This document shows positions 32,117-45,800 of a stretch of 64,000 bases of DNA, in pieces (within the stretch, counting starts at the first letter, position 1; the number at the start of each line of letters is the position of its first letter). The translations under genes were made by a program, and so were the position numbers. The stretch is from Owenia fusiformis (lineage: Eukaryota > Annelida > Polychaeta > Sabellida > Oweniidae). Location of the stretch: contig CAIIXF020000006.1 in assembly GCA_903813345.2 (NCBI GenBank), positions 33,455,524 to 33,519,523 on the forward strand, given 5' to 3'. Under the pieces are notes generated by a model. It was not told where the DNA came from, searched no databases, and saw nothing but the letters and a program-made list of their open reading frames with translations.

Positions 32117-35100
32117 TTATAGCGAGATCAATAGTGCAAGAAAACAGGCAAATAGTTCCTTCATGGAACGAAGCATGAAACTTTCCACATATCATCAGAA
32201 TACCATTCCCTTTGATTTAAGAGCCAGAGCCATTTTTGTGGTCCACTAGAATGATCAAAAAATAGTAAGTACCCCCTCCCACCAAATCCCATGGGGGTGG
32301 GGAGATATAGGAATATTTTTTTCATAAAGAAATGTCTTTGAATATGGTCATACTACAGTTTTAGAGTGCTATTTTCATGGTAAAGAAATTTTGCAAACAT
32401 AACAAGATGATTTATCATTGATTTCCATCATTGATAAAGACTAATCATGGGCGACGCCCACTTTTTATACCTTGAACATTTAGATTATTAAATCTCTATC
32501 ATGGGTTGAACAAATGAATGTAATTCAATTTTCTGGATAACACCAGATACCTTTTTGATGTTAGGTGCTATAATTAATCTTAGCATTTGACTTTTTAAAG
32601 GCTTACACCATAGCACAACCCTGTTTAGAAGAAGAAAGCAAGCAACAAATGTCCCAGATCTACAACATGTATCCACTATTCTATGTACATGTATGTCAAG
32701 TCTCTATTTTCTCCGGAAGAGAACCTATGCTACAGATACAACTTTCCAGAATTAAGATGATGATGTGCTTAAACAGTTTGATGAATGGTGTGCTGACCCA
32801 GTGCCTAAACAGTTTGATGAAAGGTGTGCTGACCAACAGAATGTACCAGTCTTTAAGTTTTGGTTTCCGATTATTTGAATCGAAATACTGTGCCTTAACT
32901 AAGTGTGGGCTATCAGAGAGGGAATTTCCCTCTTTTTCTCCAGTCAATTAGCAATCTTATCACCTGGTTTTTGTTTTTTGACCTTGTCAATATGCTTGCT
33001 GAGTACCAGTTCAGTATATCATCAGAACTCAAAGTTCAAAAATGGATAGCTTTTGGAAAAGAAAAAAATTAGAGATATCTCACTTCTCATGAAATTGCAG
33101 CTGCCCTTTGACATGGTAGGACTATGTGTCTTCCCTTATTTCATGCCCCAACAGGTTCAGACATTATATCTGGATTCCAATCATTGAACGTTTTGTTGTG
33201 ATTTTATACAATAGAGACAACAATGAAATAACTGTAAATGCTGCAAGACAAGAAATGTTCACAAAGAAAACAACTCAAATTGAGAACATCCCACCATAAG
33301 TTGCATAAGTTGGTTCCAGACAATTATACCTATGTCAGTCCTCGCTTCACGCTCACAATTGAGTTGGGAATCCATTACCACAAAGGCTGGGAAAATAATT
33401 TGGGTGCCAGTGTGGAAAACATTGCCCAAGCTTCAGATGCATGCCAAATGCTAGTAAAATGCAGCTGCAAACAACAGTGCTCAACAAAAAGATGCAAGTG
33501 CTTTTTTTTGTCATTCTAGTGAACCACAAAAATGGCTCTGGCTCTTAAATCAAAGGGAATGGTGTCCTGATGATATCTGAAAAATTGCAAATGTGCCCTC
33601 CCATCAAATCCTGGGGGGAGGGGGAGGGAAGTATTTTTTTGTTGATTTTTTTAAATATGATCTATATTCATTTTTAGTATGTTATTTTCAGTGTTTAAAA
33701 ACAATTTTCAAGATTGCATCCGTATTTCTCATGGATATTCATTATTAAAGCCTGACCAAGGGCGACACCCACTTTATCAACATGTTAATATACAAGCTAA
33801 TGAGTCTTCTATTATGAATAGGAAAATTACCTAATAAGGCTGAATAAAATTGATAAGATAAGTCAGTTATTTATGTTAAGATGATAAGTGCTTTAAGTAG
33901 GTTAATTGAAAGGGCACATCCCTTTTAGATATAAAGATATAATAATATATAATTCACAATTAATGATACATTATTTTGACTTTTAATGAGAGCACTTTGA
34001 CTAATTGATACAAGTTACCTTATTAGGTATCTTAACTGCAGTTCAAATATCCTATTTTGTGCATTTAAGCACTTCAACACTCTATTATCATTATCACTGA
34101 GCTAGGTGTCATGTCCATTACAATCCCTGCATTTTACTAGCATTTGGCATGCATCTGAAGCTTGGGGCAATGTTTTCTACACTGGCACCCAAATCATTTT
34201 CCCAGCCTTTGCTGGTGTAGTGTCTGAACCTGTGGGAGCATGAAATAAGGGGAGATGCAATTTCATGGGAAGTGAGATATTTCTAATTTTTTACTTTTCC
34301 AAAAGCTATCCATTTTTGAACTTTGAGTTCTGATGATATACTGAACTGGTACTCAGCAAGTATATTGACAAGGTCAAAAAACAAAAAAACAGGTGATAAG
34401 CTTGCTAATTGACTGGAGATTTTTTTTTTTTTTAACATATTATTTATTTCCTTCATAAACAAAAAATACACAAAATATCTACTACCAATCGCCATAGGCA
34501 TTCGCTCTTTATCTCCTATTGACTGGAGATAAAGAGCGAAATTTCCCTCTCTAGTAGCCTACACTTAGTTAAGGCACAGTATTTTGATTCAAATAATCTG
34601 AAAGCAAAACTTAAAGACTGGTACATTCTGTTGGTCAGCACACTTTTCATCAAACTGTTTATCACTCCATTATCTAGATTCTGGACAGCTGCTGTATATG
34701 TAGTATAGGCTCTCTTGAGAATTTAGCGACTGCAGACTGTGACTGTGGCGGCCTTTCTGGTTCCGGTTCAACCCATGAAAGAGGTTTAATAGCCTAAATG
34801 TTCAGCATATGAAAAGTGGGCGTCGCCCATTACTAGTCTTTAACAACTATGAAAATCAAAGAGAAACCATCTGGAAATAAAGAGGAAAATTCTCCTGTCC
34901 TATTAGCCCTTACATAGTCAAGGCACAGTATTTCAATTTAAATAATCAGAAACCAAAGCTTGAAGACTGGTACATTCTGTTGGTCAGCACACCATTCATC
35001 AAACTGTTTAGGCACTTGGTCAGCACACCATTCATCAAACTGTTTAAGCACATCATCATCTAAATTCTGGACAGTTGTGTCTGTAGCATAGGTTCTCTTC

Positions 35101-35683
35101 AGGAGAGTATAGAGACTCGACATACATGTACATAGAATAGTGGATACATGTTGTAGATCTGGGACATTTGTTGCTTGCTTTCTTCTAAACAGGGGTGTGA
35201 TATGGTCTAAGCCTTTAAAAAGTCAAATGCAAAGATTAATTATAGCACCTTACATCAAAAAGGTATCTGGTGTCATCCAGAAAACTGAATTACATTCATT
35301 TGTTCAACCCATGATAGAGATTTAATAACCTAAATGTTCAAGGTATAAAAAGTGGGCGTCGCCCATGATTAGTCTTTAACAATGATGAAAATTGATGATA
35401 AATCATCTTGTTATGTTTGCAAAATTTCTTTACCATGAAAATAGCACTCTAAAACTGTAGTATGACCATATTCAAAGAAATTTTTTATGAAAAAAATATT
35501 TCGATATCTCCCCACCCCCATGGGATTTGGTGGGAGGGGGTACTTACTATTTTTTGATCATTCTAGTGGACCACAAAAATGGCTCTGGCTCTTAAATCAA
35601 AGGGAATAGTATTCTGATGATATGTGGAAAGTTTCACGCTTCGTTCCATGAATGAACTATTTTTGCACTATTGATCTCGCTAT
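32117..35683. mobile_element. Large imperfect palindrome of transposon-derived sequence
   Basis: The left arm (about 32117-33500) is matched in reverse complement by the right arm (about 34120-35683). For example taccccctcccaccaaatcc (32270) pairs with ggatttggtgggagggggta (35524), and cagcaagtatattgac (34356) with gtcaatatgcttgctg. The gggcgtcgccca motif occurs in both arms. Arms keep broken coding text: LDDDVLKQFDEWCADQ (minus, 34938-35123) and NIAQASDACQMLVKC with CSCKQQCSTKRCKC (plus, 33238-33519), a CXC-type cysteine motif of the kind seen at the C-terminus of proteins in invertebrate transposon families. No intact gene. Confidence 0.7.
33238..33519 (+). pseudogene. Fragment with CXC-type Cys-rich motif, inside the palindrome
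   Basis: The frame reads NYTYVSPRFTLTIELGIHYH then ENIAQASDACQMLVKCSCKQ and QCSTKRCKC before losing similarity. The C-x-C-x3-C-x4-RCKC pattern resembles the terminal Cys-rich domain of repetitive 'uncharacterised' proteins. No acceptable start or continuation, so I read it as a relic. A partial inverted copy lies at about 34120-34250. Confidence 0.45.
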
Positions 35684-36601
35684 TAGTCATTTTCAGGAAA
35701 CTTTCTCATGTATAAAGTCAATGGCAGGTTTTCTGATTGACAAGTTTCTTAAAGTTTGCCTTATACTTGATCATTTCTTGCAATGAATTACATCATTTCT
35801 AGATTTAAGCATTCCCTACATATTGCTCAACATATGTCAGCATCAATTTTTACCGTTTTTGAGATATTTGACATAAAAAAAACAGTAAAAATAAGTTATT
35901 TTTCAACTTGCTTCAATTTGACCAAATTATTTTTTGAAAATCATCTACAAGTTGCCAGGAGTTCAAATCTGACATTAGTTTTAGGATTTGACCTTTACTT
36001 GACCTTCAGTGACCTTCGAAAGGTCAAAAAAGTTGATTTTTCAAATTGATTTTTGGATGTAAATTTTGGTCAGGTTAATCACAAAAGACCTTACTGAGCT
36101 CTGAATAAGTAAGATTTTCAAGGTCAAAGGTCATCAAACTAGGTCACACAACTGTGCTATCTAAGTTTCTCAAAGTTCGAGACTACAAATCCAAATTAAT
36201 ATTTTTGTTTGAAAGTCAGAATAAACATTCCTCTGAAGGTTCCAAACTGTGTGAGCACAGGACCGTGGGTCCTTCATTAGACCAAAGGATTTTAGCCCGA
36301 CCCAATGCATTGTAGGATGATTTAACAATGTATGTGTTGTTACCAGACCTTTGAATGAGTGCAGCAGCATGATTGGATTAAATGAGTGGATTAAATTATC
36401 AACAATGAATTGAGTCATGTGCTTAAATCATATTAACACATTGCAAAAGAGCTTGTACAGCATCTCCTAAGATTGATTTTTTTGCAATTGATTGAGAGAA
36501 CCTCTCCTCATGCTTAAATTGATGAATTTTTGGACAAACATCAATATTTTGATTAAGTTTTTGATTTGGTTTCTCAACATTAGTGTTCTATTAGGTTTTA
36601 C
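35684..36601. other. Intergenic stretch 3' of the SLC5 gene
   Basis: Contains another copy of the interspersed family (gaccttcagtgacctt...ggtcaaaaa, about 35890-36040). No gene recognised; this side receives the SLC5 3' UTR. Confidence 0.4.
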
Positions 36602-36810
36602 CTAATGGTAATAGCCTAAGAGAAAGGCTAACAGAATCATTGCTGCTACAGCATTTATGTCCAGCAGTCTTTTCCATTTGGGCTCCTCCTTGAGTAGAGC
36701 CATACGTTGAGAGTGTTGCTCAGGAGCAGCATCCTCTGTCTTGCTGTTCATACCACAGATTACATTCAACCAATGTTTCCATACAGACAGCCTGCCACTC
36801 ACCTCAGAAT
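36602..36810 (-). CDS. SLC5 exon 14 (terminal)
   Basis: Acceptor tattttcag, phase 1 in. Encodes [19 protein letters not shown] and the last helix [18 protein letters not shown] before the stop. Confidence 0.9.
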
Positions 36811-39800
36811 CTGAAAATAAGTTGACTTTAAGTAATTATTTTGGATGCCTGCACTGGGATTCATGGTTGAATTGAATCAAAGGCAGCGGACTGGGTTATT
36901 GAGCTACAAAATGAATCTAAAGTCTACTGAAAATGTATTAGTCATTTTTTAGAACTATGAATACACTTTTCGAATTCAATAAATCTGAGACTAACATAAT
37001 AGTAAAGTCTTATTGGTGAAAAATTGCAGATTCTTTCGCTTTGAAAATATTTTTTGGGGATCTCATTGGAATTAAATACAAATTGTTGAAATTGTTTTTT
37101 GTTGTGCTATATTGTAATCAGTTTGCCGGGTGGTTGGGTGGGCAGGCGGGCGTCCCGAATAATCTTGTCTACAGGTTTCCAGCCAAACCGTTTGAGGGAT
37201 TCATTTGAAATTCTCAGGGATATTTCTACCCATGAAAGTTTAGAACTGATTAGTTTTTCGGCATTCTGGGTAAATGTTAAGGCGGCCATTTTGGATTTTC
37301 CGTCCTAAAATCTTGTCTGTCAAGGCTTGTCTACAGGTTTCCAGCCAAACTGTTTGAGGGATTCATTTGAAATTCTCAGGGATGTTTCTACCTATGAAAG
37401 TTTAGAACTGATTACAGGCCTGTCAACTGTCCCGCAATTTGCGTATTTGTCACGCATTTGCTGAAGAATTTGAAGTCACGCCAGTTTTTTTTGCGTGACA
37501 CAAAATGTCATGCAAATACGCATTTTACCTGGTAATTGTCACGCAAATATGTTTCTTTAAAAAAATTTTCAAAATATGTTTATGATACGGTAAAAATACG
37601 AAAGTCGGAAAAAAACGAACGCAATTTGTTCGGATTTGTCACGCGAATCCCGTATATGTCACGCATGTTCATTGGAAATTTTCGTAGCTCCCCCCCCCCC
37701 CCGTTGACGACATCGCGAGCGTAGCGAGCGCGAAAAATTTGAGGTGATAAAAGTTTAGCAAAGGTGCTCAAACTTTGGCCAAAGGTGTTTAAAAGTTGGC
37801 CAAAGGTGTTCAAAATTTGGACAAAAGTGTTCAGATTTGGACTTCGGTGTCCAACATTTGTAAGTCACTCATATTAGGTGGTCCCAAGTTGACAGCCCTG
37901 TGATTAGTTTTTCAGCATTCTGGGTAAATGTTAAGGCGGCCATTTTGGATTTTCCGCCCTAAAATCTTGTCTGTCAAGGCTTGTCTACAGGTTTCCAGCC
38001 AAACTGTTTGAGGGATTTATTTGAAATTCTCAGGGATGTTTCGACCTATGAAAGTTTAGAACTGATAAGTTTTTCGGCATTCTGGGTAAATGTTAAGGCG
38101 GCCATTTTGGATTTTCCGTCCAAAAATCTTGTCTCTCAAGGCTCGTCTATAGGTTTCCAGCCAAACTGTTTGAGGGATTCATTTGAAATTTTCAGGGATG
38201 TTTCTACCTATGAAAGTTTATAACTCATTAGTTTTTCGGCATTCTGGGTAAATGTTAAGGTGGCCATATTGGATTTTCCATCCCGAAAAGTGTATTCTGT
38301 TCAAGGGTGCGATTCTGTTCACCGTGTAGCTTATTATTGTTTAAAGAGAAAGTAAAAGTGAGATTATGCAAATTAGTGTATAAGTAGAACTTGTTTGTTT
38401 TGTAGTTATAATTATGATAACCTACCAACTCTCATTTCTTCTAAATTGCCATTCTCAACCGTTTCATCCAATTTCGAGTTTGATGCATTGATGTTCATTG
38501 AAGGATCATTTGGTGGTGTGTCAACTCTGTTCGCATTGTGTGTAGCAGCATCGTCTGATTGTTCCTCTGCTACATCATCAATCATTTCAATTGGCACAAT
38601 GGCATCTGCAATCCCATTAGCAGGGACTCCATCACCATTTTCCTTTACATGTGGACCATTATTCCCTGCTATACTCTTTGTTTCTATATGTGGGGCTGTT
38701 TTAGTGCTGGTCTTTAGGTCTATTTCCTCCTTTGTCTCGCTATTGGGGTCTTGATATATTGTCCACCAAGTTACGCCTTTGAGCTGCAACAAAGTAAATA
38801 GTCCGTATTTCAATTATTCCAACATTTTCTATCATAAACCAAGTAGAAGGTGATGATTACTGAGAAGCAATGGTCCAGAATAGGATGTAAAAAGAGTGTA
38901 TGTGTAAGTCTAGATATGAGTGCACATTGAATTACACGAGGAGTTCCTATGTTCGTTTTCAATGATAATATGTGTAAATCACTTGATATTATCCAAGATG
39001 TATTAATCATCTTCAATGATGGTAAACAAAACAAACCATTCAACACAATCAATTAAAATGAGATCTGAACTGACCTGTTGATCAATGGGAGGCTCTGTCA
39101 AAAAACTGATAGCTGTGATAGCTACTGCGGTTATGATGAGTAGAAGGGGTCCAAAATAGGTGTAGTGGACCATAACAACAGCAGGTCTTGTATCCTCTTC
39201 CCCACAGCCTGGGGGTGTGTAGACAAAGTCTAGGATCATACGTACCACACCACAGAAGTGACCAATCAGGATGCCCCAGAATGCTCCCTAAATTAAAATC
39301 AATTTGATTGGTTTAGAAATGAATTAGGTCCATGTAAGTGAGCTTGCTCTATTTTTCAAAACATAATGCCCATCATGGACTTTCAATAGATTGAATCCCC
39401 ATGTGCACGTGTATCCCATATTGTACTTTTTAATCAATTAGCAACAAGACAATTACTCTGATTGTAAGTATTCAGTCCAAAGATCAAAGAGTAAGGAACA
39501 CATCAACAGTGTACTCACATGTTCAGTCATTCTCTTCCAAAGCACTGCCATAAGAAACAAGGCCCCCACAGGGGTGCCTAAATAGCCTTGGACTGCCTGT
39601 ATGTACACAAACAACTGGCCTCCTTGGGATGTCTGCACCATTGGGACCCAAAGTATGCTCACCCCACACAGTATTATGATAAAAACCCTGCAATATTATA
39701 TTACACATGTATGTATAACCATGGTGATTGGTTCTCTAAATTTTAACTACAATGAAAGACTTCTCCTTAATGGCTTTGGGTGACAATGGCTTACTGATAT

Positions 39801-42800
39801 GGTTGATGTGGTAACTTAATCATGGCATCTGCTTCACCAAAACTAACAAACTGACCATAATGACTACTTTCAAATCATATGCCTTACCCAATCTAGACCA
39901 ATTCCTAAAGTACTAGATGCTTACCTCCCAACTATAAGTAGTTCTCTATCATGTGCATGTGGTCTGACCCTCCTCCATAGGTCCATTGTGAAGAGTGTAC
40001 TCGCACTGTTGAATATACTCGTCAGTGAACTCATTATGGCTGCCATCATAACTGCCATTAACAGTCCCTTTAAACCTATATACATGTATGAGGCAAAGAT
40101 GTGTAGTTCATACTTTTCAACTAGAACGTTTTAACTGTATTTTTGTGAAATATTTTTCTATTCTCCTTTTAGCAAAACATAAAAAAGGTGGAACAAATTT
40201 AGAAATATCCTTTTTACATTGGTAGTTGAGAGGTTTTACCCAGTTTTGTTTCATAATGATTATCCCATCGAACGAAGTTCAGAGGGATAAAGGGAACGCC
40301 TCCGTCCGTCCGTCCGTACGTACGTCCGTCCGTACGTACGTCCGTCCGTCCGTACGTCCGTCCGTACGTACGTCCGTCCGTACGTACATCCGTACATACG
40401 TCCGTCCGTCCGTCCGTCTGTCCGTCCGTCCGGGCAATAATTCAAATACCGTTGGCCCGATTTTGTTCATATTTTGTACACATATACCCTATGGGGGTAG
40501 AAGTTCTGCTCGAAAGCCGATTTTCAAAATGGCCACTCGTTTCAAAATGGCAGCCATTTTAGTGACGATTTTACAGTAATTTAGGTGCAATATGTAAAAC
40601 TGTAATAGCAATATGTTTTAAATGTAAGAAAATTATAAAGGACATTAATAATGCTACAAATGTATATATTAAAGAAGCACATGGCAGCCATCTTGAAAAA
40701 TGGCGGCCTTTTCTCGTCATTTTACGATTTTTGCTGTAACTCAAAAATTAGTGGAGCGATTTTGTTCATATTTGGTATGTGAATACTATAAGCATTGCAG
40801 ACTGTCTAAAGACACTTTTGGTAGAAGGCGGCCATTTTGAAAAATGGCCGACATTTTAACGTATTTTACTATAACTCGAAAAGTAGTGGAGCGATTTTGT
40901 TCATATTTGGTATGTGAATACTATAAGCATGGCAGACTGTCCTATGACACTTTTGGTAGAAGGCGGCCATTTTGAAATTTTTTTTGAAAAATGGCCGCCA
41001 TTTTAACGTATTTCACTATAACTCGAAAAGTAGTATAGCGATTTTGTTCATATTTGGTATGTGAATACTATAAGCATGGCACACTGTCTATTTCTAATGA
41101 CGCTTTTGGTAGAAGGTGGCCATTTTGAAAAATGGCCTTCAAAATGGCCGCCATTTTAACGTATTTTTCTGTAACTCGAAAAGTAGTGGAGCGATTTTGT
41201 TCATATTTGATATGTGAATACTTTAATCATGGCACATTGTCTAATAAAACTTTGGGGAGTAGTCGGCCATTTTGAAAATGGCCACCATTTTTATGTGTGT
41301 TATTTTACAAGTACGTGTGCGATTTTTCAAAAATTTTAGAGGTGGCTACTTAAAAGCATATTATTTCTTCTGATGGCAACTTGGCTAGTGAGCAACCATT
41401 TTGAAAATGGTGGCCTTTCTGGTGTGTTGTTTTATGATATTTGCGCTTCGTTTGTAAAAATGCCAGCCATTTCTGTTCGATGGGATTCGCTACGCTTTGG
41501 CGTTGCCGTTGTTCTGGTTCTTATGGTTTATGGGGGCTCATGTTTTGGCATTATTATTTTAAGAGTTGAATTGATCTTTCTGTCTGAAGTATTTTCCAAG
41601 ATGGAAACAGATCTCATTTACCACCAAGAAGTGTTGACATATTCATTTTTGTTGATGACTGGCATTCAATATCTATTGCTCTAATTACAACAACCAGATA
41701 CATTTTGTCAAGACAATATCTTGTTAAAAATGTTCAGACTGTTGTCATGTTTCAGTTCTGTTTACTTAGTATTATAAGACTTTTGTGGGCTCACCAACAG
41801 GTAGAAATTCCATGACCAGCTTTGGGTATGCAATATTGGAGCAACCAACAGGGTTGTTGCAATGTTTCAGGCATTCATCCATGTCAATACATGCTACCTC
41901 TTCTGCAACAACACATACGAGGGGTGATCCAAAAGTCTTGGACGCCTCACTCTAACTTTGCTATTTTATAATATAATTACATGAAACTTTCAGATAATAA
42001 AGAGCAACATCTTAACAACTTTATGTATAAGTTTCACCAGAAAATAATATATTTTAGCTACTTTTCTAAATATTTTAAATACTGGGTCCCTGTCACCCGA
42101 AACGGTATTTAAATAAAGCAAATCACGTCACAACTGTTAAAATGGCAAAAACTTAAGGTGCACGTGCACAACCTAACACCAGTCATGATATGAGAGAATT
42201 TCCGATTTTTCAATCTGAGTGTCATCTGCCACCATCATCTTCACATATTAAGACCTACTTTTCTAATATTTTAAACGAATTTGAACACATTTTTCGTACC
42301 ACTTTACCAATGAATGGAAGGCATTTATGGAACTGCCATTGCTTATGTGATACAAATGCTGCTGGAGTGCCACTCTTAACCTAATCCAATGAATAAAAAC
42401 ATTTTCTTTCAACCATCCTTTTCAACTTGGAGAAAAGGAAGAAAATCATACAGAGCCATATCTAGACTACATTCTGCATATGGTGGCTGCTCGAGGTCAA
42501 TAATAGTGAGGATATCTTTGTTGTATATTCTTTGTTTCACAATTGATTTCTTTCATGTTCTGCATTTCAGCAGCCATCTTGGAGCACAAATTATACCAGA
42601 ATGAGGGTTGCTTGTCTGATGTCATTTCTTTTGAATTTGACATATATGGCCATCGTCATATGTGACATTATAATTAAAACACAATTAATTGGTTGCCTAG
42701 TAACAAAGGAAGTAAACTAGAATGGTTTAAACATGGTTTAACATTCAAACTTCAAAGAAAGATAGTGGTCAAGACTTGCGAAACAAGTCAAATGGCAGCA

Positions 42801-45800
42801 ACATTTAAGGCTGAAAGTTGCCATGTGTGAATACCGTTCCGGGTGGCAGGGTCCCTATATTAAAAACTATCTAAAAAACTACATAAATTATATAATTTCT
42901 CCATGAAATTAATACACAAAGTAGTTAAGTTGTTGGTCTTTATTATTGGAAAGTTTAAAGTAATTTTATCAAAAACTAACAAAATTAGAGCAGGGCGTCC
43001 AAGACTTTTGGATCACCCCTCGTACATTATACATTAGCCACTGATACAGCATTCTGTAACTTAGTTTTTACTTCTGTTATATATGCATATTACAAGTATG
43101 CTATAGCGATTGATTAAAACATAAAGAGAAGTAAAATTATCATGTTTAGCCTGTTATAGTGGGCAATTCTTAGAAGTTATTCTGTTGACTACTTCATTGT
43201 TGATCTTGGTAATACAAGCTTTTGCAAAATTAGCTTCTTACCTGGGTAGAGTGCCCTACTGATCATTCCTGGCAGAACTATGAAAAACATGGGTAGTAGT
43301 TTAAGGTACCCTGCTAATATGGCGCCACCTTTTGCATGCATCAAGTTCTTTGCTGCCAGAGCCCTCTGTACAATAACTTGGTCGCAACACCAGTACCAAA
43401 GACAGCCTGGTAGAGCAGAATTAGAAAGAATGGACATGTCTATATAAGGAAGTAATAGCTTGTATGCGTACAGTCGGGTTGTCTGCATATAAATAAACAT
43501 TTTTGTTTGCATGCACACAGACTGATAGGGCATAAAAAGAAGGTTGTTTGTATGTAATAATACTGTTGTTTGTGTGTACACAAACTGATGGGGCATGAAA
43601 AAGAAGGTTGTTTATATGTAATAATACTGTTGTTTGCATGCACACAGACTGATGGGGCATGAAAAAGAAGATTGTTTGTACATAATAATACTGTTGCTTG
43701 CATGCACACAGACTGATGGGGCATGAAAAGAAGGTTGTTTGTACATAATAATACTGTTGTTTGCATACACACAGACTGATGGGGCATGAAAAAGAAGGTT
43801 GTTTGTACATAATAATACTGTTGTTTGCATGCACACAGACTGATGGGGCATGAAAAAGAAGGTTGTTTGTACATAATAATACTGTTGTTTGCATGCACAC
43901 AGACTGATGGGGCATAACAAGAAGGTTGTTTGTACATAATAATACTGTTGTTTGCATGCACACAGACTGATGGGGCATAACAAGAAGGTTGTTTGCACAT
44001 AATAATACTGTTGTTTGCATGCACACAGACTGATGGGGCATGGAAAAGAAGGTTGTTTGTATGTAATAATACTGTTGTTTGCATGCACACAGACCGATGG
44101 GGCATGAAAAAGAAGGTTGTTTGTATGTAATGATACTGTTGTTTGTGTGTACACAAACTGATGGGGCAGGAAAAGGAAGGTTGTTTGTTTGTAATAATTA
44201 TGTTGTTTATGTGTACACAAACTGATGGGGCATGAAAAAGAAGGTTGTTTGTACATAATAATACTGTTGTTTGTGTGTACACAAACTGGTGAGGGCATGA
44301 AAAATAAGGTGTTTTGTTTGTATAAAAAGGTTTCGGGCATGTATAAAATGGCTGAATTCCATCTATAATACATTTAGCCTCATACACAGCCCTTAAACAT
44401 ATACAGAACAAGAAGATTGGAGTAGGATTTCTTGGATCTGTGCTCTGGCCTAAGATAAGGCCCTTACCTATACTGGATTGTAGTATGATTCCAGGCCATG
44501 GATTATCAGATGTGACGGGGTCTCTGAACAGATGAAAGGCATCTTTCCTTGGGGCACCACATGTCCCATTGTAAGTGGAGTTATTTTCCCCTATAGATGG
44601 CACAGCCTTTTGGTATTCTTTGATTAAACCGTCGTAGCCTCCGATTCTTACAAAACCTTATGAAAAACAAAGGTAATTTAAGAAAAGTAAAAAACAATTT
44701 AACCCCCTTAAGCCACAGATTTATGTCATATATAATAGAATACAACCATATTGAAAAATATACATGTATGAAGAAGTTCATATTTATCCTATCACTTCCA
44801 TCAAGCCCTTTAATTAAAAATACAAGTTTGGTTGTAACAATGTATGCACATGTATATAGTTACTTTTTAAGAAAGATTAAGACATTTGGATAAAGAAAAT
44901 AATGTATGACAACTTTGATTTACGCTTTAAAGTACATGTACATGTAAATGTTACTGACATCAATATAGAACACAGTGCATATTCTTAATGAAATCACCAC
45001 CAAGTAGCTTCTCAAATGTTATGAACTGTGAACAGTAAACTTTGTATAGTGTGAGCATTTAAAGAAAATCAGACAAGTGGGTTTCCTGGAATCATGATGA
45101 CAAAAAACATAACAATGATGAATGTGATAAGGATCATGTCACCATCATAACTACTACAGGGTGACCAAAAAAATTGAAACCCTCCATTTCTTCAATATTT
45201 TTCTTGAATGGAGGTTAATTGCTCTGAAAGGCACACAAAGACTTCATTCAACGTGGGATCCTATGGCAAAGTTTCAATAATCATAGTCTTATATTGATAG
45301 AGTTATGGTTGTTCCAAAATATGCTCCAAATGTCGTCCATTTCCAATGTTAGGTTTTCGGATGAATCACATTCCCTTCTTTCTGAACATGTAAACTCAAG
45401 AAATAGTGTGTTCTGGGATCACAAATTCCAGATGAAGTGCTTCAAAGGCCCCTTCATTCTGTTAAATGCACAGCTTGGGCTGCCAATTTCCAAACATGAA
45501 ATCATCAGCCCCTTTTGGTTTGAGGTTGATAATGGCAACACTGTTACTGTTAACACACAGCGCAATATTGGCATTCCCAGGGAAGTTCTAGGCAGTTGTA
45601 GAGTGACATAGAGGCTTCAATAGACAAGAACAGTGGTTCTAGAAGGATTGAGCTACTCCTCACACTTCTAATGATAGCATAGCCTGGCTCACTAGTCATT
45701 TCTATGAGAAGATTATCTCTCCTAGGACGGAGAACCCATGGTCATCCCACAGTCTTGATCTCAATGCCCCTGACTTCTATATGTAGGGTTATTTAAAGGA

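Noticed and set aside
40226-40579. ORFs rich in Arg-Pro-Ser-Val or Arg-Thr-Asp-Gly
   Set aside because: Translations of the (CGTC/CGTA)n repeat in three frames.
43440-44603. 387-codon minus-strand ORF with Cys/Gln/Tyr-rich repeats
   Set aside because: It joins the real SLC5 exon 7 reading to a translated 63-bp minisatellite; the intron donor at 44467 ends the exon.
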